36,437 bases of DNA from Alphaproteobacteria bacterium (GCA_019695395.1 JAIBAD010000018.1:1-36437); one strand, 5' to 3'; positions 9,814-19,884 are shown, counted from the stretch's first letter. Notes: generated by a model not told the origin, from the letters alone. A program made the numbers and translations.

Positions 9814-10946
9814 TATATAGCTCCAGATGAAGCACGTCTTCTGGTAAGGGCTAAAAGCATACCCATACCAAGAGAAGTTGCTAATAAAGATGATCCGCCA
9901 TAACTGATAAAAGGTAACGTCATACCTTTTGTAGGGATAAGATGAAGCGCAGATGCCATATTAATGATGGCTTGTAAAATAAAATTAACAACTAAACCAG
10001 TTCCAGCTAAAAGAACAAAAAGATTATTTTCTTTTAAAAGTCTTGAAATAGATTTTAACATAATAAAAAAGAAAATACCGACAATTAACAGACATGCAAG
10101 TAATCCTAATTCTTCACCAGCAACTGCAAAAATAAAATCTGCATGCGCATCAGGAAGATGTTTTTTTATAATACCCTCTCCTGGTCCTAAGCCATATAAT
10201 CCACCAACAGAAAACGCTTCTAAGGAGCGATCAACCTGATATGTATCAGCAGAACCCGGATTAAGAAACCCATTAATACGTACAGTGACATGCGGAAAAG
10301 TCAGATATGAAACAAAGAGTAAGACAATACCTAATCCGCCAAGGATGCCAGCCCATCTTAAAGGTAGTCCTGCTAGAAAAATTTGTGAAAACCAAATAAC
10401 AGAAATAACAAAACTCATCCCTAAATCAGGTTGACATAATAAAATAAATAGGATCAATCCATAAAAAGTTACAGAAATGATATGATGGGTCATCCAACCA
10501 CTTTCTAAACCCTTATGATTTTGCTTTGTTAAAAGATAACTTGTAATAATGGCAAGGCTGGGTTTTAGAAATTCAGAAGGTTGAATGGAATTGCCTAATA
10601 TATTAAGCCATCTTTTGGCACCTTTAATCTCTGCACCAATAATTAATGTTGAGAATGTTAAGATCAAGGCAATAAAAAAGATAACACACCCTAAATAACA
10701 GATCTGACGAGGGGTTAATAGCGAAATAACAAAAACTAAAGCAAAAGCTAAAGGTAAAATACTGACCTGATGTTTAGCCAAATAAAATCCATCTACACCA
10801 ATACGCGCACCTGTTGCGGGACTTACGGCTAAAGCCAAAACAACACCAAAACTAATTAAAATAATAACAGCTAACATTGTCCAATGGTCCACTGTCCACC
10901 ACCAACGACCTAAAATACTACGATCAGTGCGATCAAAACGGCTCAT
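9813..10946 (-). CDS. ftsW: Septal peptidoglycan glycosyltransferase FtsW
   Basis: SEDS-family polymerase that makes septal glycan with FtsI. The 377-residue protein is hydrophobic with about ten membrane segments. Family signatures are GAKRWLNILGNSIQPSEFLKPSLA (about 109-132), the FLNPGSADTYQVDRSLEAFSVGGLYGLGPGEG stretch with the extracellular loop, and the C-terminal TKGMTLPFISYGGSSLLAT. The N-terminal RWWWTVDHWTMLAVI precedes the first membrane helix. Overlaps murD by 4 nt upstream and murG by one base downstream. Confidence 0.97.
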   Translation of the reverse strand: MSRFDRTDRSILGRWWWTVDHWTMLAVIILISFGVVLALAVSPATGARIGVDGFYLAKHQVSILPLAFALVFVISLLTPRQICYLGCVIFFIALILTFSTLIIGAEIKGAKRWLNILGNSIQPSEFLKPSLAIITSYLLTKQNHKGLESGWMTHHIISVTFYGLILFILLCQPDLGMSFVISVIWFSQIFLAGLPLRWAGILGGLGIVLLFVSYLTFPHVTVRINGFLNPGSADTYQVDRSLEAFSVGGLYGLGPGEGIIKKHLPDAHADFIFAVAGEELGLLACLLIVGIFFFIMLKSISRLLKENNLFVLLAGTGLVVNFILQAIINMASALHLIPTKGMTLPFISYGGSSLLATSLGMGMLLALTRRRASSGAI

Positions 10947-12328
10947 CGTGTATGTTCCTTTTGTAAATTTAAAACTAATTGGCGAAAAATATCCCCACGT
11001 TCTTCAAAATTTGCAAATTGATCAAAGGAAGCACATGCTGGTGATAAAAGAATATTAATATCAGATTTTTCTTTGAATGCCATTTTAGATGCAAAATTTA
11101 CGGCATGATCTAAAGTATGGCATAAAGTAAAAGGAAGTTTTCCTTCCAGTACTTTGGAAAAATCTTCTTCAGCTTCACCAATCAAAAAAGCATGTAAAAT
11201 ATTAGGATAGTAAACATCCAATCCTTGGAGACCTGTTTCTTTGGGTTTACCACCAACGATCCAATATATATTGTTGTAACAACATAAAGCTTTAGCAGTG
11301 GCATCAGCGTTAGTTGCTTTACTATCATTAATAAACCGTACATGATCTATTGTCGTAATCAATTCTTGCCTATGGGGTAATCCAGGAAAACTTTTTATCC
11401 CGTCGCAAATTTGTTTTGTAGAAAGGCCAAGAGGTATACATGTGCTATAGGCAGCAGCTATATTTTGCCAATTATGTTGGCCAGGCAATCTTGATAATTC
11501 CTTAAGATTAAGAATAGGCTTTCTGTTATTTGATACCTTATGGATAAGCATACCATCATCAACAAATACATCACAAGTTGGGTTATTTATATTTGAGATA
11601 GCTAATAATTTTTGTTGGCTGTCATGTTGTAATTGGGCATAGATTTTTGTACAAAAAGCATCATCCAATCCAATAATGGCAAAATCATTATGATGCTGCC
11701 CAGAAAAAATTCTTTTTTTTGCTGCAATATAACCTTCCATATTCCCATGTCGTTCAAGATGATCTGGGGTAATATTTAAAAGAATGGCAATATTGAATTT
11801 TAGTGTTTTAATTAATTCTAATTGATATGAAGAAAGTTCTAATACATAAAAACCATCCTCTTCTAACGCTGGAAGATCAAGTACAGGATGGCCAATATTT
11901 CCACCAACTGCAACTTTTAAACCTGCATATTTTAATATATGGCCTATAAGTGCTGTTGTTGTTGATTTTCCATTCGTCCCCGTAATTGCGATATATGTTG
12001 CGTGCGGCTGATTTTGTATAAGCAATTCGATGTCACAAATGATTTGAACATGATTGTCTTGTGCCACTTTTGTGAGTGGATGAGGGAACGGATAGGTATG
12101 AGGAATGCCAGGACTTAAAAGTAACGTATCAATGTTTTTCCAATTCACTTCATAAAGATTAACAAGGGGAATATTTTGTTTTTTTGCTTCATCTCTTTTT
12201 CCTTGATGATCATCCCATGTATAAATTATTGCCCCACTTTTATGTAAAGCCTGGGCAGCTGAAAGGCCAGTTTTACCCAAACCTAAAATTGCAATATGTT
12301 TATTTTTGTATGTTTGAATATTGATCAT
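10943..12328 (-). CDS. murD: UDP-N-acetylmuramoyl-L-alanine--D-glutamate ligase MurD
   Basis: Mur ligase adding D-Glu to UDP-MurNAc-L-Ala. The 461-residue protein has a Rossmann-type start IAILGLGKTGLSAAQAL (12-28), the P-loop GTNGKSTTTALIGHIL (117-132), LELSSYQLE, LNITPDHLERHG and the C-terminal PHRQE, NDSKATNADAT and SPACASFDQFANFEERG motifs diagnostic of MurD. Its start abuts the mraY stop directly with no gap, and its end overlaps ftsW by 4 nt. Confidence 0.97.
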   Translation of the reverse strand: MINIQTYKNKHIAILGLGKTGLSAAQALHKSGAIIYTWDDHQGKRDEAKKQNIPLVNLYEVNWKNIDTLLLSPGIPHTYPFPHPLTKVAQDNHVQIICDIELLIQNQPHATYIAITGTNGKSTTTALIGHILKYAGLKVAVGGNIGHPVLDLPALEEDGFYVLELSSYQLELIKTLKFNIAILLNITPDHLERHGNMEGYIAAKKRIFSGQHHNDFAIIGLDDAFCTKIYAQLQHDSQQKLLAISNINNPTCDVFVDDGMLIHKVSNNRKPILNLKELSRLPGQHNWQNIAAAYSTCIPLGLSTKQICDGIKSFPGLPHRQELITTIDHVRFINDSKATNADATAKALCCYNNIYWIVGGKPKETGLQGLDVYYPNILHAFLIGEAEEDFSKVLEGKLPFTLCHTLDHAVNFASKMAFKEKSDINILLSPACASFDQFANFEERGDIFRQLVLNLQKEHTR

Positions 12329-13408
12329 TTATAAGCGTACAACCAATGAAATTAAACTTAAACTAGCAAATAAAAAAGCTATGACCCAAAATCGGATAAC
12401 AACCTTTGTTTCAGGCCAACCTCTTTTTTCAAAATGATGATGTAAAGGTGCCATTAAAAAAACTCTTCTTTGGGTGCGTTTGAAATATAAGACTTGAATG
12501 ATCACCGAAAAAGTTTCAATCACAAATAATCCACCCATAATTGCCCACACTAATTCATGTTTAGTTATAATACTAAGTGTACCAAGAATAGCACCTAACG
12601 ACAGAGAACCTGTATCACCCATAAAAACCATGGCAGGTGGTGCGTTGAACCATAAGAATCCAAAAACTGAACCTATAAGCGCACAACATAAAACAATTAA
12701 TTCTATATTTTTTTCTGTTGTTTCTATTGTTAAAATTTTATCCGTAAATACTATACCACTTGTTGTGATGATAATAATAAAAGATATCAAAGCTATAATG
12801 ATTGGACCCGCGGCTAACCCATCGAGCCCATCAGTTAAATTAACAGCATTAGCAGAACCAACCACAATGAAAATTGCTAATGGTATAAAAAACCATCCTA
12901 GATTAATTACAAAATCTTTTATAAAGGGCAAGGATAGAGTATGGCGCGTTTCAGATGCTATTTCATTTAAAATTAAAAAAATGATTACCGCAGATAATAT
13001 TATTTCTAATCCTAAGCGAACTTTCCCTGGTATGCCATAACTACTTTGCTTTGTTAACTTTTTGTAATCATCCATAAAACCAATAAATCCAAATCCCAAA
13101 CCTATAAGTACAGTCAACCATATATAAATATGACTTAAATTCGCCCATAAAAATGTACTGAAAATAAAAGTAAGTAAAATAAGAATCCCACCCATAGTTG
13201 GTGTCCCTTTTTTGGTAAGATGGGCTTCTGGTCCATCATTTCTTATAGGTTGGCCTTGCTTTTGTTTACTTTTTAACCATTGAATAATTGGTTCACCTAA
13301 TATCATGGAAAATAAAAAACTACTTATAAAAGCACAAAAACCACGTAGGAATGGATTGTAAAATAAATGCAGTATATCCACTTTAGTGATAAGCAAATTA
13401 TATAACAT
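12329..13408 (-). CDS. mraY: Phospho-MurNAc-pentapeptide transferase MraY
   Basis: Integral membrane enzyme that makes lipid I from UDP-MurNAc-pentapeptide and undecaprenyl phosphate. The 359-residue protein has about ten membrane segments. It shows TKKGTPTMGGILIL, the catalytic Asp pair in GFMDDYKKL, NLTDGLDGLA with the third Asp, FMGDTGSLSLG, and the substrate-binding APLHHHFEKRGWPETKVV. Length equals the E. coli protein within one residue. Sits 4 nt after murF, immediately before murD. Confidence 0.98.
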   Translation of the reverse strand: MLYNLLITKVDILHLFYNPFLRGFCAFISSFLFSMILGEPIIQWLKSKQKQGQPIRNDGPEAHLTKKGTPTMGGILILLTFIFSTFLWANLSHIYIWLTVLIGLGFGFIGFMDDYKKLTKQSSYGIPGKVRLGLEIILSAVIIFLILNEIASETRHTLSLPFIKDFVINLGWFFIPLAIFIVVGSANAVNLTDGLDGLAAGPIIIALISFIIIITTSGIVFTDKILTIETTEKNIELIVLCCALIGSVFGFLWFNAPPAMVFMGDTGSLSLGAILGTLSIITKHELVWAIMGGLFVIETFSVIIQVLYFKRTQRRVFLMAPLHHHFEKRGWPETKVVIRFWVIAFLFASLSLISLVVRL

Positions 13409-13412
13409 TTTA

Positions 13413-14813
13413 TTATAACCCCTTTCCTAGTTCTTTTAATGCTTGGACTATCGGCGCCATTTTGCTTCCTAATGATCCTTTTATTAAAATAATATCATCC
13501 GATTGAATATTTTTTATTAAATCAGGAATAAGATTTTTGCTGTCTTTGCTATAACCTCCTTGTAAAGATAGGGGAAGTTTTTGATAAAGATTTTCCATTA
13601 ATGGCCCACAAGCAAAAACTAAATCAATTTTTTCGTCTAAAATAGGGTCAAGTAAATCTTTATGTAATTGGGGACCTGTTTCCCCAAGTTCAAGCATATC
13701 ACCTAAAACAGCAATAAGACGATGGTTGCTATTTTTATTTTTACCTAATGTCCCAAGGGCAGCTTTCATTGCAATTGGACTGGCATTATAACTTTCATCA
13801 ATAATTTCGAAGCTCCCCTGAGTTAATAAAATTTTTATTCGTTGTCCGCGCCCCTTAAGAGATTCAAAACTAGCAAGTGTTTGTGCGGCAAGATTGATAT
13901 CACCATTAGCGAGTTTAATAGCACCCAATACCGCAAGACTATTAATAATCCAATGGTTACCGGTCATATTTAAATTATAGGTTAATATTTGACCTAGAAT
14001 ATCTGCTTTAACTACATTTTGGTTGTTACTGGTTTCATAGGAAAGAAGACGTATATCTGTATGTTCTTTTGTACCAAAAGAAAAGATATGTTGAATATTT
14101 TTAAATTTTGCTTTTTGTACTAGAAAATCATAATACAGATTATCTTTGTTCAATAAAATAATACCATCTTTATTCATCCCATCAAAGATTTCTGCTTTAG
14201 CTGATGCTATATCATCTTTTGATTTGAAAAACTCTAAATGAACTGCCTCTATAGTGGTAATGATAGAAATATGGGGTAAAACTAACTTAGTTAAAACGCT
14301 AATTTCACCTGAATGGTTCATACCCATTTCAAAAATACCATATCGGGCAGATATGGGCATGGATGCAAGGCTATATGGTACTCCCCAATGGTTATTATAG
14401 CTTGCCATATTTGCATAAGTTTCTGCCTGAACACTAAGACAATGTCGTAATGCCTCTTTAGTGCTTGTTTTACCAACACTTCCAGTTACACCAAAAATAG
14501 TTGCATGAGAACGTGCGCGTCCTGCTTTACCTAATTCATGTAAAGCTTTAAATGTATCATCGACAACTAATAAATGATCTTTATTTATATGATTAAGATT
14601 ATGCTCAACAAGAGCTGCACACGCACCATTCTGTAATGCTAAAGAAACAAAATCATGCCCATCATGGGTTGGGCCTTTAAGTGCAATAAATAGATCGCCA
14701 GGTTTTGTGGTACGGCTATCTATAGAAATACCTGTTATATTCCATTGGCTTTCTATATGGCCATGAACTATTTTTTTGATATCTTGACTGGTCCAAAGAA
14801 TATCATGTGACAT
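13413..14813 (-). CDS. murF: UDP-MurNAc-tripeptide--D-alanyl-D-alanine ligase MurF
   Basis: Mur ligase that attaches the D-Ala-D-Ala made by Ddl. The 466-residue protein has the N-terminal substrate segment ISIDSRTTKPGDLFIALKG (29-47), the P-loop GVTGSVGKTSTKEAL (108-122), YNNHWGVPYSL and EMGMNHSGEI (both typical of MurF), and a C-terminal domain with IDESYNASPIAMKAAL and LGDMLELG. The first codons overlap the murE end by 11 nt. Confidence 0.97.
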   Translation of the reverse strand: MSHDILWTSQDIKKIVHGHIESQWNITGISIDSRTTKPGDLFIALKGPTHDGHDFVSLALQNGACAALVEHNLNHINKDHLLVVDDTFKALHELGKAGRARSHATIFGVTGSVGKTSTKEALRHCLSVQAETYANMASYNNHWGVPYSLASMPISARYGIFEMGMNHSGEISVLTKLVLPHISIITTIEAVHLEFFKSKDDIASAKAEIFDGMNKDGIILLNKDNLYYDFLVQKAKFKNIQHIFSFGTKEHTDIRLLSYETSNNQNVVKADILGQILTYNLNMTGNHWIINSLAVLGAIKLANGDINLAAQTLASFESLKGRGQRIKILLTQGSFEIIDESYNASPIAMKAALGTLGKNKNSNHRLIAVLGDMLELGETGPQLHKDLLDPILDEKIDLVFACGPLMENLYQKLPLSLQGGYSKDSKNLIPDLIKNIQSDDIILIKGSLGSKMAPIVQALKELGKGL

Positions 14814-16278
14814 TGATATTTCCTTTGTTTTTTTCTAGGATTGCTTGATTGGCAATTACTTTATCATCAAAAGGATGAACAGTATTCCCAACGATTTGGC
14901 CTGTCTCATGACCTTTACCTGCAATAACTAAAATATCTTGGCTATGAAGCATATTTATAGCTTTATAAATAGCCTGTTCTCTATTTGCAATTTCTATACC
15001 TTTTTTACATGCTGCTAAAATTTCTTTGCGGATATGGTTTGGATTTTCATGACGCGGATTATCGTCTGTTACGATAACTTTATCTGCTAGTCTATCTGCG
15101 ATAGATCCCATCTGGGGCCGCTTACCGCGGTCACGATTACCACCACAACCAAATACGACAATAAGCTGTTTATCTGTATGAGGACGTAAAGCCTTTAAAA
15201 TTGTCTCTAATGCGTCAGGTGTGTGGGCATAATCAATATAAATAGATGCTTGATTATTTAATTGTCCCACAAGTTCTATTCTACCAGGAACACTTTTTAA
15301 AGTTGGTATAGCGGATAGGGCATCTGCAACTTTGGTACCTGTCCCTATAACAAGTCCTAACGCACATAAAAGATTATAAATCTGAAAATTTCCTGCTACT
15401 GGAAAAAAAGTATCAATTTTTTGATCAAATATTTTTAAAGATAATTGTTGACCTTGAGCAGTTAATTTTTGATCAATAAGTTGAATATCTGTTGCATGTT
15501 TTCCATAGGTAATGACAGTACGTTTATTTTTTTGACATATATTTTTAAAATAATCAAAAGCAGGATCATCTATATTTAAAACAGCAGGGGCGTTTTCTTC
15601 TAATAAATCTTTAAATAAACGAGCTTTGGCTTCTTGATAAGAAGCCATATCTTTATGATAATCAAGATGATCCCTGGTCAAATTTGTAAACCCTGCGGCT
15701 TTAAATAACAACCCATCTAAACGATATTGATGCAACCCATGGCTTGATGCTTCTAAGGCGACATGGGTAATATTTTGTAATTTTAAATCTTGTAAAATTT
15801 TATAAAGATCTTCAGGGGAAGGGGTGGTTAATGATCCATATTCGTAATGATGATTTGTGATAACACCTAAAGTCCCAACGCTGCCAGATTCGATATGTTT
15901 ATGTGCCCATAATTGTCTTATAAAATCTGCCGTAGATGTTTTGCCATTCGTCCCTGTAATACCAACAATAAATTCAGGACGTTCATTGTAAAAATAAGCC
16001 GCAATTTGTGAAAAAAGTTTGTGTGGATTAGGATCTTCAATTTTTTCAATATGGGGTGGTATCTCAATATCACTTTGGGGTCGTGTAATAATTGCACTTG
16101 CACCACGATTAAGAGCATCATGGATATAGAGATTACCATCGGTTTTAGAACCGCTAAGAGCTGCAAACAGAAAATCCTTTTTTACTTTACGTGAATCTGT
16201 TGTGACGCCCTTAATATTTAAATGTGGATTATGTAAGTGTAAATTTGTTTTAAAAGAAACAAGTTGTTTAAGGTACAT
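14803..16278 (-). CDS. murE: UDP-MurNAc-L-Ala-D-Glu--2,6-diaminopimelate ligase MurE
   Basis: Mur ligase adding the third stem residue. The 491-residue protein has GVTTDSRKVKKDFLFAALSG near the N-terminus, the P-loop GITGTNGKTSTADFIRQL (106-123), the ALEASSHGLHQYRLDGL motif, IDYAHTPDALE, and the DNPR box in VTDDNPRHENPNHIRKEI near residue 405. DNPR is the established determinant for meso-diaminopimelate rather than lysine, so the cell wall should be of the ordinary Gram-negative type. It starts 4 nt after the ftsI stop. Confidence 0.97.
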   Translation of the reverse strand: MYLKQLVSFKTNLHLHNPHLNIKGVTTDSRKVKKDFLFAALSGSKTDGNLYIHDALNRGASAIITRPQSDIEIPPHIEKIEDPNPHKLFSQIAAYFYNERPEFIVGITGTNGKTSTADFIRQLWAHKHIESGSVGTLGVITNHHYEYGSLTTPSPEDLYKILQDLKLQNITHVALEASSHGLHQYRLDGLLFKAAGFTNLTRDHLDYHKDMASYQEAKARLFKDLLEENAPAVLNIDDPAFDYFKNICQKNKRTVITYGKHATDIQLIDQKLTAQGQQLSLKIFDQKIDTFFPVAGNFQIYNLLCALGLVIGTGTKVADALSAIPTLKSVPGRIELVGQLNNQASIYIDYAHTPDALETILKALRPHTDKQLIVVFGCGGNRDRGKRPQMGSIADRLADKVIVTDDNPRHENPNHIRKEILAACKKGIEIANREQAIYKAINMLHSQDILVIAGKGHETGQIVGNTVHPFDDKVIANQAILEKNKGNINVT

Positions 16279-16282
16279 TTTA

Positions 16283-18001
16283 TTACTCCACCGAACTAAT
16301 ACGTAATGAGTTGGGTGTATTAGGTAATGTATAATTAGGTAAAATACCTAACAGTGGGGCTATACGAGATACCACCCTATTAAAAGTAGGGGCCGCAACC
16401 CACCCACCAGTTGCATAATTATCAGATGCTTCATTACCTTTAGGCTCGTCGACCATAATTAAAATGGTATAGCGTGGTTGCTCAATAGGAAATGCACCAA
16501 TAAAAGATGAAATACGTGATTCTTTGTCGTACCCATGCCCTTGTTGTTTATTGGCAGTTCCAGTTTTTCCACCAATATTATAGCCATAAGTCTGTGCTTT
16601 TTTTCCAGTTCCCATATCAACTACAGATTTCATTAAATTTCTTATTTTCTCAGAAGTATCAGCTTTAACAATCTGGGATAAACTATTCTGATTATTTTTA
16701 GAATCTTCAGATAAAATAAAAGTAAGGTTGCGATCATTACCATCACCAATAATATTGGCGACACCATTAATAAGATGCAAAGGTGTAATGGCAATCCCGT
16801 GACCATAAGCCATAGTCATCATATTAATAGGTCGCCATTCTTTAGGGAAAATAGGGCGACCCATTTCAGGTAACTCACTTATTAAGGGTTTTAATAAACC
16901 TAAATGACTAAAAAAATCATATTGTGTTTTAGCACCTGCCTGTAATGCCATTTTTGCAGAACCTATATTAGAAGAATAAGCAAAAATTTCATTTACAGAT
17001 AAAGAACGATTTTGAGGATGATCGTCATGAATAGTAAATTTATCTATAACTATAGGTGTACTTGTATCAAAAACATCATTTAATGATACAATCCCTTTAT
17101 CTAATACCATAGCTGTATTAAAAATTTTTAAAGTTGAACCCATTTCATAAACACCCAAACTTGCACGATTAAAACGGTTTTCACTTGGGGCTTGTTCTGG
17201 TGCATTAGGGTCAAAATCAGGTAGAGATACTAAAGAAAGCACTTCATGTGATGTGGTATCCAAAATGATACCAACCCCACCTTGTGCACTAAAATTCTTG
17301 ATTGTTTTTGCTAGTTCATCGCGCATAATATATTGAAGACGCGTATCTAAAGATAGTCGAATGGAATTTTTTTCTTCATTCAATTTTTGATCAAAAGCTC
17401 GCTCTAAACCAGCAAGACCATGATTATCAATATCTGTATATCCAACGATATGGGCAAGTAAAGATCCCTGGGGATAAACACGGTGTTCTTCTTCTTTAAA
17501 GTAAAAACCGGGTAATCCTAACCTATTAATTGCATAATGTTGGCGAGGTGTAAGATTTCTTTTGATCCAAACAAAATTACGGTCTTGGGTTAATTTACTG
17601 TTAATTTCTTTAACATTTAATTCAGGCAAAATTTCTAAAATTTTTTTAATTGATTCATTAACATTTAATATTTGTTTTGGGTTTGCATAAAGAGATGCTG
17701 TAGGTAAACTTGTTGCAACAACAATGCCATTACGGTCAAGAATATCAGCTCTATATTTATTGGTCGGTTCATTTCTTATGGTATGAGTAATTTTTTGCAA
17801 GTCATCCGTACTGTTTGCCAACGTAACATTAACAAGCCTTAAGCCAATAGTTAAAAAACCGATGGCAAAAATGGCGCTAATGACTAATAAACGTGTACGA
17901 CTTATTTCTAATTGCCGTTGTATTTGTATATCCAAAGGATCAATAGTTAATCTATGATGGATATAAGAAGGATACGCCATTTTATTAGAAGAAATTTTCA
18001 T
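16283..18001 (-). CDS. ftsI: Septal peptidoglycan transpeptidase FtsI (PBP3)
   Basis: Class B penicillin-binding protein that cross-links septal peptidoglycan with FtsW. The 572-residue protein has a single N-terminal membrane anchor (about 37-57) and a dimerisation domain with NKYRADILDRNGIVVATSL and EEHRVYPQGSLLAHIVGY. The transpeptidase domain has S289-TL-K292 (SxxK), S343-S-N345 (SxN) and K479-TG, so all three active-site motifs are intact. ATG overlaps the ftsL stop by 4 nt. Confidence 0.97.
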   Translation of the reverse strand: MKISSNKMAYPSYIHHRLTIDPLDIQIQRQLEISRTRLLVISAIFAIGFLTIGLRLVNVTLANSTDDLQKITHTIRNEPTNKYRADILDRNGIVVATSLPTASLYANPKQILNVNESIKKILEILPELNVKEINSKLTQDRNFVWIKRNLTPRQHYAINRLGLPGFYFKEEEHRVYPQGSLLAHIVGYTDIDNHGLAGLERAFDQKLNEEKNSIRLSLDTRLQYIMRDELAKTIKNFSAQGGVGIILDTTSHEVLSLVSLPDFDPNAPEQAPSENRFNRASLGVYEMGSTLKIFNTAMVLDKGIVSLNDVFDTSTPIVIDKFTIHDDHPQNRSLSVNEIFAYSSNIGSAKMALQAGAKTQYDFFSHLGLLKPLISELPEMGRPIFPKEWRPINMMTMAYGHGIAITPLHLINGVANIIGDGNDRNLTFILSEDSKNNQNSLSQIVKADTSEKIRNLMKSVVDMGTGKKAQTYGYNIGGKTGTANKQQGHGYDKESRISSFIGAFPIEQPRYTILIMVDEPKGNEASDNYATGGWVAAPTFNRVVSRIAPLLGILPNYTLPNTPNSLRISSVE

Positions 18002-18423
18002 GGCTTTTTCTGTTTAAATGAGGATGATTTAGTATTTTGTTTTTCGTTCTTAAAATTTTTTGATGAATTTAAATTACGATTAACATTTTGATTAAGCATT
18101 TTATTATTTTGCTCTTCAGGGCCAATTTTATTTACATTATCAATAAAAGCAGGAGAGTTAAACTCTTGAAGTGCTATCATCTGGGATGGTATAAGAGGAG
18201 ACGCATCAAGATATTTTTCAGAAAGCTTTCTTAAACGCGTTGGTTCTGTTAGATAATGCCATTCTGCATTTAATACATGGATTGCTGTTTGATTTTGATC
18301 AATTTGGCTATATATCTCTTTAAGTTCAGATTCAAGTTGCTGTACTTGATATTTAATGTGGAATAATCCAAATCCTGCAATCATTGCTAAAATTAACCAA
18401 ATCAATGTTCCAATTTTAGTCAT
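17998..18423 (-). CDS. ftsL: Cell division protein FtsL
   Basis: Small bitopic divisome protein. It has 141 residues: a very short cytoplasmic N-terminus, one membrane helix (TLIWLILAMIAGFGLF, about 7-22), then a periplasmic coiled coil (YQVQQLESELKEIYSQIDQNQTA). The WHYLTEPTRLRKLSEKYL segment is typical of alphaproteobacterial FtsL. After about residue 95 it becomes a low-complexity Asn/Lys/Ser-rich basic tail ending FKQKKP, not something I expect in the family. The identification rests on position between rsmH and ftsI plus the TM/coil/LRKL pattern. It overlaps rsmH by 8 nt and ftsI by 4 nt. Confidence 0.88.
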   Translation of the reverse strand: MTKIGTLIWLILAMIAGFGLFHIKYQVQQLESELKEIYSQIDQNQTAIHVLNAEWHYLTEPTRLRKLSEKYLDASPLIPSQMIALQEFNSPAFIDNVNKIGPEEQNNKMLNQNVNRNLNSSKNFKNEKQNTKSSSFKQKKP

Positions 18424-19375
18424 GAGAATTTACCCTATTTAAGGATGGTGGTAATTTTTCCCCAAGTCTAAGTTTAGCAGAACGAGCTCGCGGATTTATT
18501 CTTATTTCATTTAAACTTGCTGTAATTGCTTTTTTAGAGAGAAGTCTAAAAGTTTTTTTAAAAGAGGGTAATGTTTCTGGTGTATGTCTGTTGACATATG
18601 TTTGATTATCACTTCGTTGTCGTAAGAATTTTTTTACTTTTCTATCTTCTAAAGAATGAAAACTAACTACAGCCAACCTGCCATAAGGGCATAATATTTG
18701 TTCGGCCGCATCTAATCCTTTTTCTAATTCGTTCATTTCATCGTTAATATAAATTCGTATAGCTTGAAAAGTTCTTGTTGCCAAATCTATTTTAGAATTT
18801 GGGGAAGAGTAGGGGCGTAAAGTTTTACGTATGATGTTAGCTAGTTCTTCAGTGCGTAAAATTTTATTTTCTTGTCTTGCTTGCACGATAGCCCTTGCAA
18901 TTTGTCTTGATTTATGTTCTTCACCATATTCAAATATAATGTTGGCAAGTTCTTCTTCGGGCATTGTGTTAATAAGATCAGAAGCTTTTGGCCCAAATTT
19001 TTCCATACGCATATCAAGTGGACCATCTTTTTGAAAAGAAAATCCACGCTCAGCTTGATCAAGTTGCATGGATGAAACGCCTAAATCCAAAGTTATACCA
19101 TCAGCACAAGATTTTTGTTGAGTTTGAAGAATCTTGAACATATCGCTAAATCGTCCTTTAATGAGCGATAATCGTCCTGCATAACGTTGAACAATAGATT
19201 GTCCGTTTTTGATGGCCTCTGGATCACGATCAATGGCAAGCACATGACAATTTGCAGCTTCTAAAATGGCACAAGAATATCCCCCATTACCAAATGTTCC
19301 ATCAATATAAAAACCATTATCTTTGGGAAGTAACCCCGCAATAACTTCTTTAAGTAATACAGGAATATGAAGCAT
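18416..19375 (-). CDS. rsmH: 16S rRNA m4C1402 methyltransferase RsmH (MraW)
   Basis: SAM-dependent enzyme methylating N4 of C1402 in 16S rRNA. The 319-residue protein starts MLHIPVLLKEVIAGL and has the SAM-binding DGTFGNGGYSCAIL (25-38), ITLDLGVSSMQLDQAERGFSF, the DLATRTFQAIRIYINDE motif, RLAVVSFHSLEDRKVKKF and the C-terminal NPRARSAKLR, all family signatures. It starts 2 nt after the mraZ stop, the standard order. Confidence 0.98.
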   Translation of the reverse strand: MLHIPVLLKEVIAGLLPKDNGFYIDGTFGNGGYSCAILEAANCHVLAIDRDPEAIKNGQSIVQRYAGRLSLIKGRFSDMFKILQTQQKSCADGITLDLGVSSMQLDQAERGFSFQKDGPLDMRMEKFGPKASDLINTMPEEELANIIFEYGEEHKSRQIARAIVQARQENKILRTEELANIIRKTLRPYSSPNSKIDLATRTFQAIRIYINDEMNELEKGLDAAEQILCPYGRLAVVSFHSLEDRKVKKFLRQRSDNQTYVNRHTPETLPSFKKTFRLLSKKAITASLNEIRINPRARSAKLRLGEKLPPSLNRVNSHD

Positions 19376-19377
19376 GG

Positions 19378-19842
19378 TTATTTCTTATCCTGTTCAAATG
19401 ATTGGGTTAAAGTATGTCCTTTGTCTAAGGCACGTTTTCTAGCTTGGCTTTTATGTTTTTCTAATATTTCTGGTTGCCATATTTCGAATATTTGGCCACG
19501 TCCCACAAAAGCAAAAACATCTTTAAGAAGAGCATGTTGAATAAGACTTTCTGGAATAATAATTCTACCTTCACTATCAAAAGAAAGCTGTTTTGCATCA
19601 GCAAACAAAGTTGCAGTAAAATCATCATGTGCGTCAGAAAAAAGATTTACATGGGTAAGATTGGTATTTAATTTTTCAAACCAATCTATTCCTGCGCATA
19701 CAATGGCTGGATGTTTAAAAGACGGAAAAGCAATAATCCCCTGAAAAGATTGAGAGGCTAATATAGAACGGTACAGGGCGGGAACAGATACACGACCTTT
19801 ACGATCAATCTTATTAAAAAATGTATCAATAAATAACCCCAT
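19378..19842 (-). CDS. mraZ: Transcriptional regulator MraZ
   Basis: DNA-binding AbrB-fold protein that represses the dcw promoter in E. coli by binding TGGGN repeats. I place the start at ATG 19842 (MGLFIDTFFNKIDRKGRVSVP), which matches the usual N-terminus. A GTG at 19857 would add five residues but lies inside the GTGTGGGGA segment that probably serves as ribosome binding site. The protein then has 154 residues with two MraZ repeats: VDKKGRVSVP-type (here KIDRKGRVSVP) near the N-terminus and FDSEGRIIIPESL in the second half. First gene of the cluster; the upstream repeat array fits autoregulation. Confidence 0.95.
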   Translation of the reverse strand: MGLFIDTFFNKIDRKGRVSVPALYRSILASQSFQGIIAFPSFKHPAIVCAGIDWFEKLNTNLTHVNLFSDAHDDFTATLFADAKQLSFDSEGRIIIPESLIQHALLKDVFAFVGRGQIFEIWQPEILEKHKSQARKRALDKGHTLTQSFEQDKK

Positions 19843-19884
19843 AAAAATTCCCCACACTCTATAGAGTTGTGATTAAAAATATCT

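Noticed and set aside
12498-13040. 180-residue plus-strand open frame opposite mraY
   Set aside because: It mirrors a strongly conserved gene on the other strand, has no recognisable motif and no promoter or ribosome binding site.
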